From: Oasisia sp. SBJ-2009
Taxonomy: Eukaryota; Annelida; Polychaeta; Sabellida; Siboglinidae
Length of the DNA stretch: 64,000 nt
Assembly (NCBI GenBank): GCA_964017155.1
Contig: OZ024862.1
Location: 35,613,190-35,677,189 of the forward strand
Direction: 5' to 3'
The notes beneath the pieces were generated by a model. The model did not search any database. It was not told the origin of the DNA and saw only the letters and a program-made list of their open reading frames with translations. Numbering within the stretch: the first letter of the stretch is position 1; every line of letters begins with the position of its first letter. A program made the position numbers and the translations under genes. Shown piece by piece: positions 20,739 through 35,500 of the stretch.

Positions 20739-21416
20739 CAGACTTGCCACATTTTTGTGATGGCAATCCGTATTTTTGATCTAAAATTGTGTAAGAATCC
20801 GTATCAATCCGTATACTTAATCAGATCTTCCAGTTAACTGGCCTAAGCCTTAGGCTTAGAGGCTAAGCTAAGCCTAAGTTATTAAGGCCAGTTAACTGGA
20901 AGATTACCGAAGTTTTACTTCGTTTCGTTTAAACTGCGTACCGCAAAACAGACATTAAATAATGACAATTTATTTCAGTAGTTCGCGCGTATATCGAAGT
21001 TTCACTGGCAAGGGTCAACATTTTGAAATCAGAAATGCAGGCGATTTCATTGAACTCGGCGTCGCTCCATTTCCTGTACTGCTTTTTATAATGGCCTAAT
21101 CGTCACTCGCCTGCCACGCTCCCCGTTCCCACCCATTGAACCACCTGCCGCAGTTTTCAGAACTAAAATTTACCAGCACGCCATCTATTACGCGATGTAC
21201 TTTTTCGTCTTATAGACATAGTCACTAACAAACTAGTAAACAATTATTCCATTATGCAGTATAGTTTTGTGACGCATGCAAGCCATAATGTGGTTAAAAA
21301 TAATTACTTCATAAATTTTGTTAAAATCGGTATCAAAACGGAGTACGGCCGTATCACTTAAAAAACCGCCAAAATCCGTATCGGATACGGGTAAACCGTA
21401 TCAGGTGGCATGTCTG
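20739..21416. mobile_element. hAT-like non-autonomous element
   Basis: Ends CAGACTTGCCAC and, inverted, CAGACATGCCAC, the CAG..TGCC type of hAT termini. Flanking octamers GACAGTCA and GACTCACA match at six of eight positions, consistent with an aged 8-bp duplication. The subterminal sequence is rich in ATCCGTAT/ATACGG motifs. No transposase frame. Confidence 0.6.
20825..20904. repeat. Perfect hairpin inside the hAT-like element
   Basis: A 19-bp stem (ATCTTCCAGTTAACTGGCC at 20825-20843 with its complement at 20886-20904) encloses a second 10-bp stem (CTTAGGCTTA at 20849-20858 with TAAGCCTAAG at 20869-20878). Confidence 0.9.
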
Positions 21417-23590
<2,174 letters not shown>

Positions 23591-23810
23591 AGCATTCATA
23601 TCTTTAGCCTGCCTGACCAAAGTATTCCTTTATAGGTGTAAATTTCGCAACAAATGTTTTTCAAATTGTCTTAATTAAGTGCTAACACGTCGTATCTGTT
23701 TTCGCAATAGCTCATGATTTGAAGGTTGGTCGAGCTGTGTACATATGTTAATTGATGTGAGAGTTGATTTAAATTGCTGTAAATCACGTTAATTGTAGTT
23801 ATTTTTCCAG

Positions 23811-24165
23811 GCCGGGATCTGAGAGGGAAACCCACCAACGGCTGCTTTTCGGAACATGGCGTCATCACCTGACAGATGCGATACCCCTCCGCCTGCGTAT
23901 GCGGAATTAACTGACATATTCGATATCTCTCCGCCTACGTACGCGGAATTAACTGACATAGTCGATATTCCCCCGCCTACGTGTGCGGAATTAACTGACA
24001 TATTCGATATCCCTCCACCTACGTACGCGGAATTAACTGACATAGTCGATCCCTCTCCACATGTGCACGTGATATCATCCGGGAGAATTGACATCCCTCC
24101 GCCTGTGCTCACGACTGGCAGGGTCAACGCTGCACCGGCGCCTCGCAGGAACACATATACCACTG
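23811..24165 (+). CDS. TMEM272-like exon 1 (coding from 23856)
   Basis: Acceptor ATTTTTCCAG precedes 23811, so an upstream non-coding exon is likely. ATG at 23856 in a good context (GGAACATGG). Encodes MASSPDRCD and four PPxYAELTDIxDI-like repeats of 42 bp each (about 23886-24055). Donor GTATGT. Confidence 0.85.
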
Positions 24166-27100
24166 GTATGTAATTATCGGAGTCACAGTCACACTGTCCC
24201 AGTTCTGTCATTTCATTACTTAGTGAATGCTGTTCGAACGCATCAACTCTTTTAATACCCAATTTAATTTTGCAACGCTGTTCCGTAAAACTAGTGGCTA
24301 ACACTTTTAAAGTAATTAATACAATATGTCAAAGAACTGTGAATATAACATATGTATGTGATCAAAGGTATGCAGGTGTTGCAGTACCCCAGGTACTGCA
24401 ATAACTCAGGGAGTTTGACGCCCCTGCCATGCAGAGTTGTAAACCACTGCCTTGTCAGAATCGAAGGCTAAGGGAGCAAACCCTAACCAGAAAACCATGT
24501 CACTGTGGCAGCATCAAGGGCGGTTGATGTATGGAACTCCCAACATCTCTCGACCAGCCACTGCAGGGACAAATACTTTGCGCCTGTCTTGACATGTTCT
24601 TGCCGGTGTGAGACCTCTATTTGTTCCCCGAGAGAGTGTCGCTAGTAACTTGCAAAAGCCAGTGGCACTTCAACACTTTTTATTAGCAGCTTCCATGAAA
24701 TGTACAACTGCAAAAAAAAAACTTCATACCGGATCGGCCGTCGCTCGGGTTACCAAGGACCGCGCTGCTCGACCTCATCTTCCGTTGACAGTGGAAAATC
24801 AGCTAGGAAGAAGAAGACAAAGAAGACAACTACTGACAATTGGACAATGAAACGTCAGGACTCTCCTCGACCGAGATGGAGCTAACCGAACTGAAAGACG
24901 TACGGCACTAGTAGCAATGGAACTTGCCAAATACATCATCGATATCGCCGCCCTATGTGAAACAAGGTTATCAGAGTCTGGTAGTCTCGACGACTTGGAA
25001 TACTCTTTCTTCTAGAGTGGCAAACCCGAAGGAGAAAGAAGGGAGGCAGGAGTGGGCTTTGCTATCAAGAAGGATATCATCACAAAGCTGACAGAAATAC
25101 CACGGCCAGTAAGTGACAGAATCATGACGATGAGACTACCTCTGAGCAAGGACAACTTTGCTACAATTATCAGTGTGTACGCTCCAACAATGACAAACCC
25201 AGATGAAAACAAGGAGGCCTTCTACAACCAGCTGGCCAGTGTGCTCAGTGGCATCCCTCGTACAGATAATCTACTGCTGATAGGAGACTTCAATGCGAGG
25301 ATAGGAAGAGAAAATGACAAGTGGCCCTTGGTCATGGACAAACATGGGATTGGGAAATGCAACTCCAATGGCGAGCTTCTACTGGCTCTTTGCTCTGAGT
25401 TCGAACTGATAGTGACGAACACCATGTTCAAGTAGAAGGATGAACGCAAGACCACCTGGATGCATCCTCGTTCCAGACATTGGCATATGATCGACTTCAT
25501 CATCACGAGGTGTCGGGATAAGATGGACATCCACAGTACCCGAACTATGCGTGGAGCAAACTGCTGGATCGATCACCAGAGGCTGAGTTCAAAAGTGGCC
25601 TTCAGAATACGACAAAAGCACAACAGGCAAGGGACAAGTAAGCCGACCAAGCTGAACATTGCAAATCTAAGTACCACCAGCCATAGGGAGAGTTTTGAGC
25701 AGAATATGGACAATGCTCTCGCCCAATGGGAGGAGAAGGAAAACTCAATACCAGACGAGGAATGGGCTGCTCTGCAGCAGGTCGTGTACAACACAGCCAA
25801 GACATATCTTGGCAAGCCAGACAGAAAACACCAGGACTGGTTCGACCCCAACGACCAGGAGCTACAGACTCTTATGAGCAGAAGAGACCAAGCCCTCCAG
25901 AGAGTGTTGCAAACCAGGAGCACTAGGTCCACCACTGCAGCATACAAAGATGCCTGCAGATTGCTACAAAAACACACGCGTCCACTGAAGTCAGACTGGT
26001 GGGAAAGGAAGGCAGTGGAGCTGCAGAGAGCTGCTGACAGTAACCACATGAAGGGCTTCTACAATGGACTGAAGGAAGTGTGGGGACCCAAAAAGAAGGG
26101 ACCTGTTCAACTGAAATCACCAGATGGAATGGAGACCTTCTCTGACAGCAAGAGAGTTGTGGCAAGATGGAGTGAACACTTCCAGAAGCTACTCAACGTC
26201 CCTGGCGACATAGATCACGAAGCTCTGGACACCATCCCGCAGCGCATTATCAAGACAAGCCTCGATGAGATTCCAACTATGGATGAGATGGCTAGAGCAA
26301 TCGCCGGCCTGAAAGATGGCAAAGCACCTGGAGGAGATGGAATTCCTGCAGAAGTATGGAAGCATGGAGGAGACAATCTGTTCAGCAGACTGCACCAACT
26401 AATCACCAATGCCTGGGAGGTGGGTTCTGTACCACAAGCATGGAAGAATGCCAGCATTGTAACCATCTACAAGAAAGGTGATCGAACAGACTGTGGGAAC
26501 TATAGAGGAATCTCTCTTCTTTTCATAGCCGGCAAGATCTTCGCCAGGATCCTCCTCAACAGACTATCTACCCACATAAAACCAGAGGTAGTTCCGGAGA
26601 CTCAATGTGGCTTCAGAGGTAACCGGAGCACCGTGGATATGATATTTTGTCTCCGATAACTACAAGAAAAGTGCATTGAGCAGGACTGACCACTGTACAT
26701 GGTATTTGTCGACTTCAGCAAGGCGTTCGATACACTTGGGAGGACCGGGCTATGGCAGCTACTGAGGAATATGGCTGCCCAGAGAAGTTCACAACAATGA
26801 TCGAGGCACTACGTACTGGAATGATGGCGAATGTTAGTGTTGGATGGGAAGTCTCGGAATCGTTCAGTGTCACAAATGGGGTCAAGCAAGGTTGTGTACT
26901 GGCCCCCTCGCTCTTCTCCATCTTCCTATCAGCAATGCTTGACGAGACTTTCCGAGACATGGGGGATCGCATCTACATACAGTCCAGACAGAGCGCTGAC
27001 CTATTCAACGTCGCACACTTCAGAGCATAGACCAAGACTACTCGGATACTGATGAGAGAGCTGCTATTCGCAGATGACAGTGCACTGGTTGCACACTCTG

Positions 27101-28536
27101 CTGAAGAGATGCAGAAAATAGTGGATGCTTTCTCCGATGCATCAAAGAAGTTCGGCCTGAAGATTAACATCAAGAAGACAGACGGAGGTGCTGTACCAAT
27201 CCAACTCTACAAGAACCCGAGAGGAGGATATCGTGGTTGATGGAAACAAGCTGAACTCTGTTCTGGAATTCACCTACCTCGGAAGCACTATATCAAGTGA
27301 TGGATGCACTGACGATGAAATACAGAGGAGGATGGCCAAGGTTAGTGCATCCTTCGGCCGACTACGCCAGAGACTCTGGAACAACCACCATGTGTCCATG
27401 CGGGTTAAAGGCAAGATATACCGTGCAATCGTGCTGTCCACCCTCCTATGCGGAGCTGAGGCCTGGAGAGTGTACTAACGACAGGTGAAAAAGCTGCATG
27501 CCTTCATGATGCGACATCTGCGTTCGATCATGAGGATAACCTGGATGGACAAAGTGACAAATAAGGACATACTCGAACGAACAGGGCTGCCATCTATGGA
27601 AGATCTTCTGATCAGAAAGAATCTCCGGTGGACTGGACACCTCATGAGGATGTCACCAGACAGGCTACCGAAGCAGGTTCTCTACTCTCAACTGTCTTCT
27701 GGTCACAGAAATAGAGGGCGTCCTCGTCTCCGATTCAAGGATACCATCAAGAGAAACCTGAAGATGAGAGACATAAAGATCGACTCATGGACATCACTCT
27801 CACAGCAGAGAGACAAATGGAGAGCAACAGTCAAGTGATGGAAGCAGTCTTTGTCGCTTCGCGACCGACAGCATGATGATGATGATGATGTGATCAAAGG
27901 TTAAAGCGGGTACATCCGGCAAAAACAGTTCTAAAATAATGCTAGTCTCTGCCCCAGCCCCTGCCACTGCGACTGCGACTGCGACTGCGACTGCGACTGC
28001 GACTGCGACTGCGACTGCGACTGCGACTGCGACTGCGACTGCGACTGCGACTGCGACTGCGACTGCGACTGCGACTGCGACTGCGACTGCGACTGCGACT
28101 GCGACTGCCCCTGCCCCTGCCACTGCCACTGCCACTGCCACTGCCCCTGCCCCTGCCCCTGCCCCTGCCCCTGCCCCTGCCCCTGCCCCTGCCCCTGCCC
28201 CTGCCCCTGCCCCTGCCCCTGCCCCTGCCCCTGCCCCTGCCCCTGCCCCTGCCCCTGCCCCTGCCCCTGCCCCTGCCCCTGCCCCTGCCCCTGCCCCTGC
28301 CCCTGCCCCTGCCCCTGCCCCTGCCCCTGCCCCTGCCCCTGCCCCTGCCCCTGCCCCTGCCCCTGCCCCTGCCCCTACGCTCCTGCCCCTGCCTCGCCGC
28401 CTCGCCGTTCTCTCTCCCCCTCTCTCGCCCTCTCTCTTCATCTCTCCCTCGCTCTCTCTCTCTCTCTCTCCCTCCGTTTCTCTCTCCCCTCTGTCTCTCT
28501 CCTTCCGTCTCTCTCCTCCCCCCTCACTCACACACA

Positions 28537-28610
<74 letters not shown>

Positions 28611-31600
28611 CGATCTTATACCAAACGACCGGAGTTGTCAGGCGAGTGAGAGGCGCCGACTGCCAAACGAGCAGGCAACGTATGTAGTATGCGCTGTTTC
28701 ACTGAACACAATCGATGTCGAGGATCTACCTACATACATATGTACAACCACTGTGTTTGTTTTGATAGAGCGTCGTCCAGTCAGTGATACCTTGGAAGAA
28801 GAATATGACCCTACAAAATCGTGTAAGTTCGTCGGGAATTAATTCTTTTAGATAAGCACCTCTCAAACATAGCGTATGTAGCCTATCGAATTATGCTTGT
28901 AGAATATTCATACTCTGAAAAGGGCACTGTGTCTCATAAGCTGATATAGATACTCGTATTTATAAATTGGTCAGGAACCAAAGCAAACACTATGTGTATA
29001 TTTAGTCTAGCGAGAAACAGGGCCGGGAGTTCGAGCGTGTACGCCAGTCATTGGTTAGTGTATTCATTGAAGAAGCCAAAATGTTGACAATGAACAAGTA
29101 TCCAACCTACTGGTCAGTGTACGAACTAAGATGCTCTATTGACATCGCATTAGCAATACACTGTTTCTAAACGTCATGATCACCAGATATTGGGTCAAAT
29201 ACATTTGTATTTGAAAATATTTAAATACTTGTTTCAAAGTATTTGTATTTGACCTTTATGAATGAAACGTTTTTGTATTTAAATAAGTTCTTAAAGTATT
29301 TAACCTTTTCAAATACTGTTAACCTTTTCAAATACTTTCAATACTTTTTGTTCAAATACATTTCAGTATCAACATTTCTGTTTCATGATCACATGTAATG
29401 CTACCCAAACTGATTACCTTCGTTGCAAATCACCTTTCACCAAACAAGTTGTTTTCAACCTTCAAAATGCCCATTGATTGCAACTGTATCGTGTCTTTCA
29501 CCCAACAGTGCCAATTATTGAAGACCCTTGACAGCAGCACGTGTCCCCCATGACCCTGGCAGTAACCACAACTTATGTTTGCTCGAAGCACCTGGCACTG
29601 ACCATATGTCAATATCCCGTTTGTTCTTTAGTCAGGCTCCAAGTGGCACCAGGCTATTCTGGTCTCCAGGCTGTTTTTCAAGTTGAGCTGTCACACTTCC
29701 TCACAAGATCCTAGCAGTCATTATAGTCAGGGTCCTGGTTTCATCCCGTGAGAATCGCTTGCCAAAAGCGATTTTGTTTGTTTGAATGTTATCATTAGGG
29801 TATCAGTAACAGGAAAAAGTTTGGTGGCAATTTTACTTTTGGGGCATAACGTGGCGATGGCCATTTTCCAAAATGGCTGCCAAATTCAATATCCCCCTAT
29901 CTTAATAAATACGGCATGCAGAGCAATAATTGTGGTATGCGAGAGTATATTTTAGGGGACCCCGATTTCAAATATACAATTATTTGGCTCCTCCGGCATT
30001 TATTTCCGCCATTTTTAAAGATGGCGGTCGTCAATACAAATGTCCCCATGTCTCAAACACTGCGTCACCTAGAACAATTCTATTGACGTTGTTGGATAGC
30101 TTGGTGGATAGCGAAATCAAATATATTATTTGTCACCTTCAAAAACATAACAATTCGCGCCATTTTTAAAGATGGCGTCTGGCAAAGCCCATTATGTCCG
30201 TATTTAAGAAATACGGTATTTAGATCCATATATCACCACATGAATGAACAGTCAAGTCCGAGAATCCCTAATACTGTGTTAACAATGTCATCTTTGAGCT
30301 CAGCTACGTCACTGACACGTTTTCTCCTAGTCTCCCCACCATAAAGTGGCTCGACTGTCTTGCCCAATATGCAAATAATACATCAAGTTAAAGAGAGGCA
30401 GGAGCAGACTTGAAAATCCGAAGATGAAGTATCTTAAGTTATTATGTATTTTTTCCATGGCTATGTTTATTTTCAATCATCTAAATATGGCAAGACAAGA
30501 AACAAACAAGTTTCAAATAATAATAGCTAGGGTAATATACTTGTGTTTGGTATATAATAGAAATGTCTTCAATCAATGAGACAACTTTGGGGCAAACATC
30601 TCATTAATACTTCTCACTTGGGATAGTCATGACAGTGGGGATATATCTCGTAGGCAATTACCACCTGTTTTAAAACATCATTTGACTCCCCAGTAACTGA
30701 TAATCTATATAGATCTATGGTAGTCCTAGCCTGAGTGACGCAGGCTTTAACATATAAACACGTTTTTCACATCCATCTTTCCATCTATAATGTGTTCTGG
30801 TGATGACACTTTCCAAACATACATGAAATTCAAACTTATATTGGCATTTTGCTAAATACCGATGACACATCGATTAATGGTCTTGCCATAATATTTTATG
30901 TTCTCATGCATACCGAGCGATAATAGGTAACATATCATGTACGGCGTTGAATTCGTCTCAAACTTATAACTAATGTCAACAGTGGTCAACTAATGTCAAA
31001 CAGGTGTTCACTGTACATCAGCTACACCCTCCGACGACACGAAGCACTTAAGATGTGGTGATATATGGATCTAAATACCGTATTTCTTAAATACGGACAT
31101 AATGGGCTTTGCCAGACGCCATCTTTAAAAATGGCGCGAATTGTTATGTTATTGAAGGTGACCAACAATATATTTGATATCGCTATCCACCAAGCTATCC
31201 AACAACGTCAATATAATTGCTCTAGGTGACGCAGTGTTTGAGACATGGGGACATTTGTATTGACGACCGCCATCTTTCAAAATGGCGGAAATAAATGTCG
31301 GAGGAGGCAAATAATTGTATATTTGAAATCGGGGTCCCCTAAAATATACTCTCGCATACCACAATTATTGCTCTGCATGCCGTATTTATTAAGATAGGAG
31401 GATATTGAATTTGGCAGCCATTTTGGAAAATGGCCGCCGCCACGTTATGCCCCAAAAGTAAAATTGCCACCAAACTTTTTCCTTTTACTGATACCCTAAT
31501 GATAACATTCAAATAAAAAAATCGCTTTTGGCAAGTGATTCTCACGGGATCCAGTTTTAGGTACACGAGGACCTTGACTATTAGCATTGTCTCTTCTGAG

Positions 31601-32451
31601 CGCCAGTGTCTTGGTATATAAGTGATTGTGCTGCCGCCTCGCGGAGAATAAACACGTTACTCTCGATCATCACAACATTCACGTTGATTTATCTTATCTC
31701 AACAATTTTAATTGATAATTGAAAGAACGCGAACTACAACAATATAACAGGCAACATAGGCATTTCATTAAGGATCTCCTAGCTTAAGTTATCAAACAAA
31801 CAAACAAACAAACAAACAAACAAACAAACAAACAAACAAACAAACAAACAAACAAAAAACACACAAACAAACAAACACACAAACACACAAAACAAACAAG
31901 CAGATAATAGCCTTTACCTCTGTGGATAGATGTTTCAGGGTCAGTTGTCCCTGTAATGTAGTTAGCAATAGCAATACCTCCTAGCACTGGTCTGCCTGTC
32001 ATCGCATGAGTAAAACACTAAAACTAGATACACGATTTGTTTTTATTTTACCTATTATAGTAATATATCCTGAAAATAAAAACTAGTTGAAAAAGAATTT
32101 GAAATACTTTCCAATGTATATATTTTTGCATTCAAAAGTATTTGTATGTGAATCCTGAAGAACATTTGTATTTAAATACATTTCAATGTATTTGACCCCA
32201 TATCTGATGAGAGGTTATTTTGTCAAGTATGTTTGACGTTTTTTTTTATTTTCAATACAGGTTGCCAGTGCAATACATATTTCGGGATCCTGGTTATGTT
32301 TATTGTGTTGCCAGTTTTAGAACTTCTGACAGGTTGGTTTGCTTCTTTGTTTGGGCATGTTGAAATAATGAAATAGCTATGGCATAAATCAATTTTGTGA
32401 AATTGCATATTTCATTATAATCTATCTTAAAAGTAGTATTTTAATTTAATC

Positions 32452-32513
<62 letters not shown>

Positions 32514-35500
32514 TATGTTATGTTTTACCAATTTATTTAATGATAATTCATATTTATTTTTATTGTATTTTAATATATATTTATTATATTGTTATATATG
32601 TATTGTATTATTATACACACTATAAAATAATCCTTTACGGTCGACACTAGTACTGGGTGCTAGGCACTATGTCGAACGTTACATAGACAGGCAATCCCTA
32701 CTGTTGTTCTTAGTTAACATATATTAAACACTAATGGCTTTCCCGTTGTTGAAAGAACAGATTGCCATTATATATGTTGAAAGGGCCATTGTAGACAAAC
32801 TCTGTTTTAGGCGGCTCCTACATGGGAAAGTGTCCTGCCACACCATTCTTCCCAGTCTACCTCGTAATTAGCGGTCTTATCAAAATAGTAATCGCCATTG
32901 GATTTCTATGCCGCTTACGCAAGGACAGTGACACCGAATCCTATTCGCTGTGTGCGGGAATCTTATTCGCGTTCTACATCCTTTGGTTCATAGCAGGTAC
33001 GTTTGTGCACATCGACTAATAAATTAATGCAAGACGATCTGCGGATGTGTTTTAAGGATGGGACGAATCTGGAATTTCATTAGAATCGAATATCGAATCG
33101 AATATCCTCGAAATTTCGAATACGAATCGAATATCGAATCAAATATGAATATTCAGTGGCTTCAAATCCGATTAGAATACTGAACGGTTTCGAGATGTCT
33201 TGCCGGGACGCGGCGTCATCCCATGGCCATAGACACAAATCCATGCCGGAAAATCTTATGTACATATACACACATTAGGTTACAAAATAAAATAATTTAC
33301 ATTCCTGTAAAAATACAATTTTAGAAAACAAACTCGCGCAAAAATCGCCAGGATCTACAGGGTCTACGGCAGCTACGCGTAGTTCGGTGATTACCGTAAC
33401 GTCGGTAATAATTTATCGCATTGCTTAATAAAATGACCATCACAAATTCCGGTTTTATGCTAACCCTAAAGTAGCCATAACCCTAATTAAGACTAAGCTA
33501 ATTTCAACTAATCCTAAACTTACCCGAAACCGTAACCTTAATTAAACCTTAACCTGACACTGCTAACAAAAGACTCATCGACATACGGTAGGACTAATCG
33601 GGAAGCTTACGCGTAGCGGCCACGGACGGCGATGACACCGCGTTACTGGCGAGTGTTACGCGAGTTTGTTTTGTGAAGTTTATTTGTTTAAGTTATGTTA
33701 GTGATTTTATTAGATTAAGGTGTTACCATTGACATGACCGTGTGAGCCGCTCCTTCGACGGCTGATAAATCTTGCAAATTTTTGCAAAGTAAGCTAAGTA
33801 TACTCAGGTTGTCTTGACTGTCGGCAAACACTTGTGGACGTCGACCAGCGTTATTGGAGGCCGATGAACAAAAGCGACCGCGGAATCGAGTAGCAACGAA
33901 AAACCTGAACCAAAATTCGCTGACCTCTATTATCGCCCGACGCTATAGCCACGCCCATGACGGCCAACGGCGACAACATTGTCATCAACGAACTTTTATG
34001 TTTTTATATAAATCGAATGGACGTCTTGCCGCGATCTGTACTTTGCCGAATTTTATTTGACAATTTTACTGACACTGACATTACTAACGCCAAAGGCAAA
34101 GGCAAAGACGTTTTGCACTCGCACATTTCTATTACGTTAAAAACCCGCCGTATCAAACGTCAAGGTTCCGACAAAGCGAAAAACAACATCGATGACATCT
34201 CCAAAGTCCTGGACGAAATTGACCCGAATCATATACCAATCTTCGTGGCCCGTGATCTTGGTAAGCTGTCAAACATTGACTTTAATCACGTGGACGTTTC
34301 CTCTTTATCCCGTGAAATCACTATGTGCAAGAACAAACATAATGACACCGATGACGCGTTCCAGCTACTAACCAACTCAGTGTCTACACTGTCGACGCAG
34401 ATCTCTACACTGGTGTCGTCACTTACTTCAGGAGTGCCTAAACCTGTGAATGTAACTGCGAATTCCCTTCTGCCACTGCAGCAGATCATTACTGCTGACG
34501 TTGCTACAACGACAGCCGCCAAATTCGTGCCTACACGTCTCACCATCTCCTCTGAACGCTGTAGATCAACCCAGATCTCACTCCTTTATAATTTGCGTCG
34601 TCAACCTCGGCAGAGTTAGCGATCACTTCCCAGATGTGCTCGCCCCCTGCTCCACAACAGTCAGTCGATCGAGACCACTACACAACCGTCTACATCTACT
34701 ACGCCAACTGGTAACACATCTTCACCACTATGGACCGACGTTGTCTCCAAGAAATCACTCAAGTCATCTACGAAAACGTATGTGTCATCTGTTAGTGTTA
34801 AAGGACAAACAAAGTTAACTTTTACGTGGCATACACCTAATAGAGTTAATATAAACTAACAATTTCCACATATACTCAATTTTTTAACGCTAGCGGTTTA
34901 CCAGAAAAATATGTTTTAACACCCAGCCATCCAAATTCTATGCGCTACCCCATCTTAGACGAAGAATGACGTCACGACGGTGATCGAGGCGCTCTCCACG
35001 TAGATTCCCTGCATAGGGTTTGCCTGTTGTCATGAAATGGCTGCAACTCGGCAACGCGCGTAACATGCTGATGACGGTAAATATAAAGTTGTCTATTATT
35101 GTTATCGCTGAAATCATCCCATCAACTGATGATACATGTCTACATCAAAGCATTTCTCCTCAAAATGGACCGAGCAAAGTGCCAAACAGTACGCCCGCAA
35201 ATCACCAACGTGAATCCATTGCTTCAATACTACCGGTTGTTTAAACTATTATTGCAACCGTATGCCGAACACGAAGGCATAATTACTAAAGTTTACCATA
35301 GATTTAACCACAGATTTAGATATACGTCTATAAGCAGCTGCTAGATGTCACGCCAACTGAACGAACTGTTGAAGACTCGAAGTTGTTGACCCTTAACGAC
35401 GTCGCCGGAAGCTGACCGAGATATAGAATGCTGCGCGCTGAATGGCCAAGCCAAATTAACCCTTCACCTATGGCGGCGTCTAGACCATCGTGGATTTCGT

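Noticed and set aside
27800..28649. Poly(Ala-Thr), poly(Ala-Pro) and poly(Ala-Gly) frames
   Set aside because: Both-strand translations of the CTGCGA/CTGCCC hexamers.
29930..31364. Two near-identical small proteins on opposite strands (MWYARVYFRGPRFQIYNYL type)
   Set aside because: They arise from the inverted arms of a fold-back element; no coding signature beyond the duplication.
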